Shown: positions 56,419 to 64,000 of the stretch, one piece after another | How the letters are laid out: each line of letters begins with the position of its first letter | Numbering within the stretch: the first letter of the stretch is position 1 | Assembly: GCA_024138025.1 (NCBI GenBank) | Contig: JAMXBD010001194.1 | Coordinates: forward strand, 186,001 to 250,000 | Direction: 5' to 3' | DNA length: 64,000 nt | Origin: Combretum micranthum | Taxonomy: Eukaryota; Streptophyta; Magnoliopsida; Myrtales; Combretaceae | Translations under genes and position numbers: made by a program | The notes under the pieces: model-generated | The model's input: only the letters and a program-made list of their open reading frames with translations | Databases searched by the model: none | Told to the model about the DNA's origin: nothing

Positions 56419-59267
56419 TGTCACACCCCAAAGAGTACCTTAAACTTGATAGCCCGTCACACTTAATATTAAAACTTAAGTATGACAACCTTAGTCATCC
56501 CAAAAGTCTCGATATCAAGTGTAAGCGTACTTTCATGATCGTAGCGGACCAAACTTTGGATCAAGCTGTTTAAGCAGTTATACATAATAACAATTCAGAA
56601 AGTAAATCATAACAACAAAATAAAGGTTCTTAAAAGATATATAAAGAGTCTTACAAATTTTAAGGGGCATTCCCCTATAAAACATCTAATTCTATCAAAG
56701 TCCATTTACATTTTTGAATTTCTACTTGGAAATCTATTTCTACTTCTAATTCTTGACTTCTAACCAAAAGCTCTTAGCTCCAAAAGATATTACCTAGGTG
56801 AAGTATCCCCAAGGTTCCAAACAAAGATATGAGTACTGTAAGAGATATCTATGAGGATATAAACTACACACTTAACAAGAATTATTTCCTCAATTAAACA
56901 CCTAACAACAAGTAATCAAACCAGTTTATTTAAACAACCATATGAGATGCACAAACACGTGAGCAAATAATACATACAATTTTTTGGGAATCATATGTTG
57001 AGTGGATTTATTCCTCTATTTGGGGTTAGGGGTTCCAAATCGAATAGACCAATTTTTATAAATATAATTCCTTTGTAGTTTTATTCGAGCCACTATCCAA
57101 CTGTAAAACATATTTTATTCGAGTGTTATATTCACCATAATTTAGTTCAGGCGATCCATCACCGATTTATAGATCTTATGGGTTCTATGAACCTCCTTAC
57201 TATGCCTTTGTCCCCTCAAGGGTATAGTGATAAATGTAATGAACTCACTCAATGATATACATGAATCAAATTCATTAAATAGTCATGGCATGATTAAATA
57301 TTTTATGAGTGATCATAGAATTCGTAGACAATCATTCCTATACTGGATCCAACATTCATTATGAACAATTCCTACCTTGATATACTTAATCATAATTTCA
57401 ATCATATAAGTAAAGCACATGCATCTTCCCATTTTATCTTTTCCTATTTTTAATGCCACTAATTTACAAGCAAAAGCATAAATGCAAAAATGTAAGAAAT
57501 AAACTCACATGGCCATTTGCGCAAAAACTTCTAGTCAAAGTAATCCTCCGGATATGGAAACTTAGTCTCCACGTTACCTATACAAGAGAAATACCCAAAA
57601 TGAGTATTTCTTGGAAGTTTTACTTAAACTTGCTAATTCTATTTCACTATATTCGTCAAAAATCATATAGAGTGAATACCAAACTAAAATGATCATAACT
57701 TGCTCATTTTAACTCATAATTTCACATATTATATACCGTTTTTTACCTTCTAAAAAAGATCTTTTTGGGTCATGGAAAAGGTTAGTATAAAATCACCATG
57801 AAAAATCCCAGCCCTTAAAACAAATTTTTTTTTCAAACTTTTCTTTATCCAAAAATCCTTTGGCAAAAATATAGATTTTCATATGATTGAAACGTCCTTC
57901 GATTACTTATACATATAGAGAGTCATATTGTATGTAAAATTTAGTGGTGTTGTCTCAATGATTATTTTTCATAAAACAATTTATCTTATGGTGTGGAAAA
58001 CTTGAATCTTAACAATTTCTTTTCTAAGTGTTTTGGAAGAACTTTATAATTTCTTAGGTTATTATAATTGAGTATATTCTTATTTTGTTTTTCTAATTTC
58101 TTTTCTAAAATAAATTAATTTTTTTCTTAACTTTGGTCTTCTACAAATTTTACTTCTAGTGATAAAACTGAAGTTTTCAAAATTATTATTAAGTTGTTGA
58201 TACCCTATAATAATTTCAGTTTTATATATTTTCCTTTTAAAAAATGGTTTTGATAAATACGTCTTTTTCTTCTTATATTTTCATTTCCTAACTTCTTTAA
58301 AAGTAAATTTTATTTCTAAAACTTAGTCTTTTAAGTCTTTTACCAATTTTACTTGGAAGGAAATCATGTTTCAATATTTTCTTAAGTTGTTGATAATATC
58401 TATTATTTTTGAACTTATTATGTTTATAATCTTTTATTTCTTTGGAAATGGGTTTATCATTTAGAAGCTTGGCAACCTTTATTTTGCTAAGTGGGTTTAT
58501 AAATTAGTGAGTTGATTTTATCTTAACCTTAAAAACTAATCTAGTTCTTGATTTTTATTATGGAGTTGGTAAAAATCTGACAAGTAAGATTTTTGAGAAA
58601 ATTTGCTTATCAAAGGATGATTAATACTAAGTTTTAATAAACTTCATGTGGTTTATCATGAAAGAATAGTGTTTATTTCCTTAGCTAATTTTTTTTATAA
58701 AATCATCTTCATCATCATTTAAGAAAAATCTTAATGAGTTTGAAAAGAAGTTGAAAAATAATTTTTCTATGTGTTTGATAGCAAAATCTTGATTTAGTGA
58801 CAAGCTATATATATTAAAAGAGCTTGGTTTTATTTTCCTTTATTAAAGAAAATTTCACTTTAAATTTTGTTGAGATAATATCATTATGATGATGCATGTA
58901 TATGAATATGTAATATGAAAAAGACGAAAATATAAGAAATATATAAGAAGCAAAATAATAAGCAAGATAATAAGATCAAGTATTGAGAACTTAACTTCAT
59001 CCAGATATCCTGGTCAAGTATTGGGAGTCTTAGCTTCATCAAGGCAATCTGGGATTAAGAATAAACTAGTTCCAGAAAGAAAAAGAAAAGAAAAAGAAAG
59101 ACAAAAAAAAAAGCAATAATAAGAGTAATAACAATAATAAGCTTGTTAGAGAGTTGTGAGCATTTAGGCTATAAGAAATATATAGATACACATATAGGTA
59201 ATAGTATACATACAAAGTTAAGTTAGAAGCATAATAATAATAATAATATCAACATAATATCATCATC
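56419..59267 (-). mobile_element. type I LTR, minus strand, cut by another copy
   Basis: The left end is TGTCACACCCCAAAG. On the minus strand it contains the conserved block (about 57790-57690), an acceptor-like site (57579-57578), a PEDYFD-stop frame (stop 57533-57531) and a GTGAGTTT donor-like site. At 59267 the homologous sequence stops and a plus-strand copy starts. The remainder should lie to the right of that copy, beyond the window. Confidence 0.65.
57509..57577 (-). other. conserved mini-exon-like segment
   Basis: The frame reads NVETKFPYPEDYFD-stop after an acceptor-like CTTGTATAG and before GTGAGTTTA. It is very similar to the 14550 copy. Confidence 0.45.
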
Positions 59268-61181
59268 TGTAAACCCCTAAATTTTCGGAATCGGTTTAGC
59301 ACAAAACCCTAACCGAAAGTCAAACGAAACCCTAAAGGTCAACAAAACCCTAGTTTACCGTATCAAACTAAATCCGGCATTGCTGTTTTCCTTGGCCCTA
59401 GAAAACGAAGTTGGGATAATTAGCTAGAATAGCTCGTAATAACCATAGGTTTTGTAAAAATTTCAGTTTCGCGAAATTCGGGTGTCCTTCGAACCCGATC
59501 GGACACAGTTCTCGAAAAACGTGTCCGGAAGCCCGGAATAGTAAAAATATTCTGAATACACCGTTAGACTCGTAAAAATATAAGTTTTCCAAAAATATCA
59601 GTTTCGTAATTTTTCGGTAAGTAAAATAACAGATATAGATATTATACGCGTATTTTCTTACTACTGGTACTTTAATTGTCATATCTAATTTACATTACAC
59701 TATTCATTACTATTCTACACTATTCTTTTATCTCTACTTTTTCTTACACCTATTCTTACACTCTACATAACCTATAATCTTAACTTTTTACCTTTCCCAT
59801 AACTTTATATCACATCTACCTTACATATTACATCTTTTATCTTTCCAAAAAGTCAAAAAAAATAAATCAAATGCCCCTCCCCCATGCATGGCCGGCGCCT
59901 CCCTCTCTAAATGCCTCAATTTATTTTAATTTCACTTTATTTTAATCACACAAAAACCACTCCTCAAATTCCTATAAATACCCCCTCATACCTTCACTTC
60001 TTTCACACCTCTTCTTCTCTAAAGTTACTCTACTAAAATTTCTCTCAAATTTCTCTCAAGAAGTTCTCTTTAGTTCATCTCCTTTAGGTAAAAGTTCTTC
60101 AAGAAGTTTCCATGTTCATCTACTTAGTATGAACTTAGTGTGTGTTTTCTAAAAACCATGAAGGTTAAGAAAGCAACAATAGGTTCATTCTTTGTTTTTG
60201 TTCATAATCATAATTCCTTTATGTTCATGTTTCCTTTATATTCATTTATGTATCTCTTATGTTCACTTATGTCTCTTTTATGTTCATAACTATCTACTAT
60301 ATCTATATAGCTATATATACTATTTAGAGCATATAAGCTCATAATCTTGCAATTTATTTACCTTTCATGCAATTTATTTACTTCAACGCAATTTATTTAT
60401 TTCAAGTTGTTTTTAAGACTAGTCTCTAGTCTTAGACTTGTCCTCATCAAGTCAAAACAAGCTTTTCCTTCTTTCATTTCATTTTATTATGGGACTAGTT
60501 TACTTCTTAGTCCCGGGAGCCTTGAAAAAGCTAAGACTCCAATACTTGACTTTATTATTATGCTTTATGTTATTTTGGTTATTATTATTCTCATAATCAT
60601 GTTCATTTAGATTGTTGTCCATAATTTATTTAAACAAAAAGAAAAATTTTGTCACTTAGGAATAAGATTATGTAAAGTATAAAATCTATAAAGCAACACA
60701 AAAATAAACTCATTCCTTTTTATGTTACCAAAAAGAAATCACTATAATTTTATAAACTACTTTTGCTTTGAAATGATACTAAAATCTTTATTATCCCACC
60801 TTGTTCTTCAAAAGAAGATATTTTTGTTAAAATGGTTCTTTTCATAAGAAAGAAAATAAGATGGATGACTAAGGAAATTTTTAAAGACCTTTGCAAACAA
60901 ATAGGCAAAGAAAATTTATGATTTGAAAATAATAAAGTTATTTCTTTTCAAGTTACAAGAGAAATTAATAGAATTATAGAAATTAGTTTTTCTACAAAAA
61001 GTCCTTAATTGTTCCACATTGTTTTTATGAAGGAAACAAATTTTCATGCATGGATGATTATTTTTGAAAAATATGAGACATGAGAAAAAGAATGAGAAAT
61101 ATCAAGTAAGGATTTTTGCAAAAGAATTTACACAAGAAAAATGAAGAATAGCATATTTCCTAAGAAAACTTCAAATATAGT
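59268..61181 (+). mobile_element. type I LTR, plus strand, cut by the copia element
   Basis: It begins TGTAAACCCCTAAA and has TATAAATACCCC (59973) and a donor-like TTTAGGTAAAAG (about 60083-60094). It stops inside the intron-like region where the copia LTR starts at 61182. The rest, including the EDYFD segment, must lie beyond the window. It appears inserted into the minus-strand copy at 56419-59267. Confidence 0.65.
59973..59980 (+). promoter_or_regulatory. LTR TATA box
   Basis: TATAAATA followed by CCCCC and a CT-rich leader. Confidence 0.65.
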
Positions 61182-62721
61182 TGTTGGAATCTCTCATAAT
61201 ATTTTGATGATAACAAAAAGGAGTAAAAGTCTTTTTAACAAATAAATAAAGTATAGCAATCAAAACCAAAACCAAAACCAAAACCAAAATATTTCATGAT
61301 TGAACTAATCATCAGATTTTTTAGAAATTGTTTCAGAAGGTAGTTCAGAGTCATTTTCAGAAGGTATTTCAGATTCATTTTCAGAAGGAAGATCAGAAAC
61401 TAAATCTGTTCCAGAACAGAAGATGCACAGAATGTTGCGAATTTATTTATACCTTATCATCTGAAGGCCTGACTCCACGAAATGAATATATTTGGGTAGT
61501 ATATTCATTTTGTTCCACTAAAGTTGGATAAAATATCCAAGGGGATTTATTTCATCAATTTTATTATAAGTTACGTCTATTTAATTTTCTTGAGGAAGAA
61601 GATCGTCAGATTTTTATGTTTCACGTGGTCAGCAAATTCCTAAAGATAAGGGATATATTTTACCAAGTTCATGTTGGTTCAAATTTTCGAAACGAAGATC
61701 TTTTAAAGCTTATCTTCAAGGATAAAGGATATCACTATTTTTATGGGATAGTTTGTTGAAGTATTTATCCAAATTGTTATGGATAAACATATCAAGATAT
61801 ATGAGACATTATCAGATGACAGCATCAACGAAATTTGGATAAAGCTAAGAAGATTATTCGGGATTGATCATACACGTAACAGACACTTCAAAGGAGGGAA
61901 TTTGCCAAGTCAAATATTTTCAATTTGAGAAGAATTCGAATTGTTTTGAACGACTTCTTTGCTAGCCGTTGAGATAAAACAATATATATAGAGGAAGCAC
62001 AACAACAAGGAAGATATGATGAGAAGAACGAATCTTGCTCTAACTCTCTGTTGAAAGAAAAAGTCTTCGAGTGCATTTCTCTCAAAAGTCCTTGCGTTAC
62101 AAAGTGTTCACAATATTTTTGTTCGAAAGATAGGATATTTATTGTATTTCCTTGATTGAGTATCATTCAATTTTTTTTGAGTGAGGTTGAGTGTTGCAAG
62201 TTATCTGTTAGACCAATTGTGTTTATAGGATAACCGTGAGAATTGGGACAGAGTGTATTGTAGCCAAGAGGATTGGCAAGACAAGCTTGTAACTTTTGAT
62301 TTTGGATATAGTGGAACAAACCGGTGTGGAATACCGGGTCCCCAACGTGGAGTTGGAAGAGAGGACTGACGCTCGAGGCGGAACCTCTATAAATCGATTT
62401 GCATTTTTCTCTACCCTACTCTTTTTATTTTCGTGCAATTTATATTGAAGTATTTGATAAACTGTCACGTTTCAGAACCTGTTTCAGAGAGTACTTCAGA
62501 GAGTTGTCTGTATTCCGCATAAAATTAAATTTGATCTGTTTTGAATTAAAATAGATATACAAGTGTGATTATCAGCTGTGATTAGTTTCTAAACAGCAAG
62601 TTTAATTAATTCTAAGTTTAATAAAGTAATCAAAAGGAAGTGAATTGAAAATTTCGAAAAGAATTTATTTTTGTGAAAAAGCAATTCACCCCCCCTCTTG
62701 CTTACATTATTGGGACCAACA
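61182..62721 (+). repeat. 5' LTR of the copia element (1540 bp)
   Basis: TGTTGG...CCAACA ends. It has a TATA box at 61983-61990, a (CAAAAC)n run at 61260-61289, and three TTCAGAAGG units at about 61331-61390. The CCCCCCCTCTTGC stretch just before the end is usual for this group. Confidence 0.85.
61983..61990 (+). promoter_or_regulatory. TATA box of the copia LTR
   Basis: TATATATA followed by GAGGAAGCAC, about 740 bases before the LTR end. Confidence 0.55.
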
Positions 62722-62723
62722 AT

Positions 62724-62735
62724 TGGTATCAGAGC
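62724..62735 (+). promoter_or_regulatory. primer binding site, Met-tRNA type
   Basis: TGGTATCAGAGC, an exact match to the plant initiator Met-tRNA-type primer site, two bases after the LTR end. Confidence 0.95.
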
Positions 62736-62768
62736 TTGCCTCAATTATTATTGAGTGATCCAAGTATC

Positions 62769-64000
62769 ATGGCTGAAACAAATATTGCAGTGAATAGAGC
62801 ACCTTATTTTAATGGTTCTAATTATCCTTATTGGAAAATGCGCATGGAGACTTACATCAAGGCTAATGATTTTGACTCATGGCAGGTGATTTCAGTTGGA
62901 GACTATCAAGTGAACGTGACTGCTGAAGCACAATTAACTCAAGATCAGAAGAGAGCAATAGAGAAGAACAACAAGGCTAAGAACCTTCTTCTAACTACTA
63001 TCTCACCATCTGAATTCTATTTAATTTCATCTTGCATTACTGCTAAGCAAGTATGGGATACACTTAGTGAGACCTATGAAGGAACGAGAACAATTAAAGA
63101 TACTAAAATCAATGCTCTCTTGCAAAGATATGAATTGTTCAAATTCAAACCTGAAGAGAAAATTAAAGATGCTTTTGATAGATTTGTTTCTATAACTAAC
63201 GAGCTAGCTTCTCTTGGAAAGAAGATAGAGGAAGCTGATCTTGTCAGGAAAATACTAAGGATCTTACCTATAGCTTGGGATGCAAAGAAAACGGCCATTG
63301 AAGAAGCAAATGATCTCAGCGCTTTAACCTTAAGTCAACTCAAGGAGAAACTGATGGCGTATCAATCTCACATAGATGCTACTGAAGAAGCAGAAGGAAG
63401 CAAGAAAGCCATTGCTTTTAAAGCAAAGGAAGTTCATGCGGATGCATCAGATTCAGAGACCAGTAGCAATGATAGTGATGACATCAACTTGTTGGCTAAA
63501 AGAATTGGCAAAATTCTGAGAAGAAAGCAAGGTAAGAAATTTACTAAAAAATTCGAAACTAAGAGATATGATGCAGGTAAATTCTTCAAGGACAAAGACA
63601 AGAAAAAGGAGATGAAAGAAGAGAAGAAACAAGAAATTATTTGTTATGAATGCAAGAAGCCTGGTCACATTAAATACGAGTGTCCATCACTGATTAAGAA
63701 AATTGAGAAGTTCAAAAAGAGAAACAAAGCCTTGATGGCGACGTGGAGTGACCTTGACGAATCAGAGACAGATTCAGAGGATAACTCAGAGGATGAAAAG
63801 GATGATTCAAACATATGCTTAATGGCACAATCTGAGGTAAATTCAGAACTTGATTATGTTTCTGATGAGGATGTAATGATTGAAATGCAAAACTTATTGA
63901 AATCATTGAAAAAGGCACATGTTAAAATAAATAAACTTGATTCTGAAGTTAAATCTCTCAAAAATGAAAAGGAAGTTGTTATTCAAACAAATAGGTTACT
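62769..64000 (+). CDS. gag: Ty1/copia gag (UBN2-type Gag with CCHC zinc knuckle), 3' partial
   Basis: This is structural Gag of a copia retrotransposon, which forms cytoplasmic virus-like particles and binds the element's RNA. It starts at ATG 62769, 34 bases after the primer site, and stays open for 410 codons to the window end. Residues 10-30 (RAPYFNGSNYPYWKMRMETY) are the usual DUF4219-type start. Residues 60-200 form the UBN2 gag domain (AKQVWDTLSETYEG, YELFKFKPEE, LPIAWDAKKTAIEE, LTLSQLKEKLMAYQ). Lys-rich stretches lead to a CCHC knuckle CYECKKPGHIKYEC at residues 292-305. Acidic repeats (SDLDESETDSEDNSEDEKDD) and a predicted coiled coil (LLKSLKKAHVKINKLDSEVK) follow, as in SIRE-like elements. 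No stop or frameshift is visible. Pol should follow off the edge. Confidence 0.92.
   Translation, partial: MAETNIAVNRAPYFNGSNYPYWKMRMETYIKANDFDSWQVISVGDYQVNVTAEAQLTQDQKRAIEKNNKAKNLLLTTISPSEFYLISSCITAKQVWDTLSETYEGTRTIKDTKINALLQRYELFKFKPEEKIKDAFDRFVSITNELASLGKKIEEADLVRKILRILPIAWDAKKTAIEEANDLSALTLSQLKEKLMAYQSHIDATEEAEGSKKAIAFKAKEVHADASDSETSSNDSDDINLLAKRIGKILRRKQGKKFTKKFETKRYDAGKFFKDKDKKKEMKEEKKQEIICYECKKPGHIKYECPSLIKKIEKFKKRNKALMATWSDLDESETDSEDNSEDEKDDSNICLMAQSEVNSELDYVSDEDVMIEMQNLLKSLKKAHVKINKLDSEVKSLKNEKEVVIQTNRL

Larger units (their letters stand above)
61182..64000 (+). mobile_element. Ty1/copia retrotransposon, SIRE-like, left portion
   Basis: The LTR (61182-62721), a canonical Met-tRNA primer site and an uninterrupted gag frame that leaves the window. 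Pol and the right LTR are off the edge. The left flank ATAGT (61177-61181) is the presumed 5 bp target duplication. The LTR start TGTTGGAATCTCTCATAATA and the gag architecture fit the SIRE/Maximus lineage. It is the only element here with an undamaged coding frame, hence probably the youngest insertion. Confidence 0.85.

Noticed and set aside
1..64000. tRNA, rRNA, snoRNA, CRISPR array, telomere or centromere satellite
   Set aside because: I looked for cloverleaf-like sequences, long conserved rRNA words, regularly spaced repeats and satellite arrays, and saw none. The only regular arrays are microsatellites and the LTR tandem repeats listed above.

Overview
This window looks like nuclear DNA of a flowering plant. 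It is AT-rich and gene-poor, and consists mostly of plant LTR retrotransposons: Ty3/gypsy Gag and protease remnants, a Ty1/copia SIRE-like gag, an Athila/Tat-like body with a tRNA-Asp-type primer site, and a plant mobile domain fragment. I cannot name the species. I found no rRNA, tRNA or CRISPR array and no clearly intact host gene. The only long intact coding frame is the retrotransposon gag at the right edge, which runs out of the window.

Layout. (1) 1-5056: a decayed plant mobile domain gene on the minus strand, an unrecognised split reading frame at 1021-1475, then AT-rich DNA with many poly-A tracts and microsatellites and one TATA-containing promoter-like stretch. (2) About 5057-41117: one large nest. 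The oldest layer is a minus-strand Ty3/gypsy element with LTRs of about 5 kb. Its 5' LTR is 36156-41117, its primer site 36138-36150, its gag remnants 35079-34589 and 26699-26333, and its PPT 25391-25411. Its 3' LTR is split into 6573-7356 and 22453-25390. That 3' LTR is cut by another minus-strand LTR (7357-22452), which is itself cut by three solo LTRs (7382-10855, 11722-15770, 16221-20347). The gag zinc-knuckle region is cut by a plus-strand gypsy deletion derivative (26700-34583), whose right LTR is cut by a further solo LTR (29764-34545).

(3) 41118-48523: a plus-strand LTR of the same solo-LTR family, split by an Athila/Tat-like non-autonomous body. (4) 48672-51297: a small minus-strand retrotransposon with two LTRs, a Met-tRNA primer site and almost no internal region. 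(5) 51412-61181: three more copies of the solo-LTR family, partly nested in each other. (6) 61182-64000: the left LTR, primer site and open gag frame of a young SIRE-like Ty1/copia element.

The most unusual signal is in the recurrent 3.5-4.8 kb LTR family, called type I here (eight copies or fragments, five with 5 bp target duplications, none with an internal region). Each sufficiently complete copy carries a conserved block, a splice-acceptor-like site and a short frame ending in a conserved peptide of the form PEDYFD-stop, followed by a GTGAGT donor-like site. This suggests a conserved leader intron and/or a micro-ORF inside the LTR.
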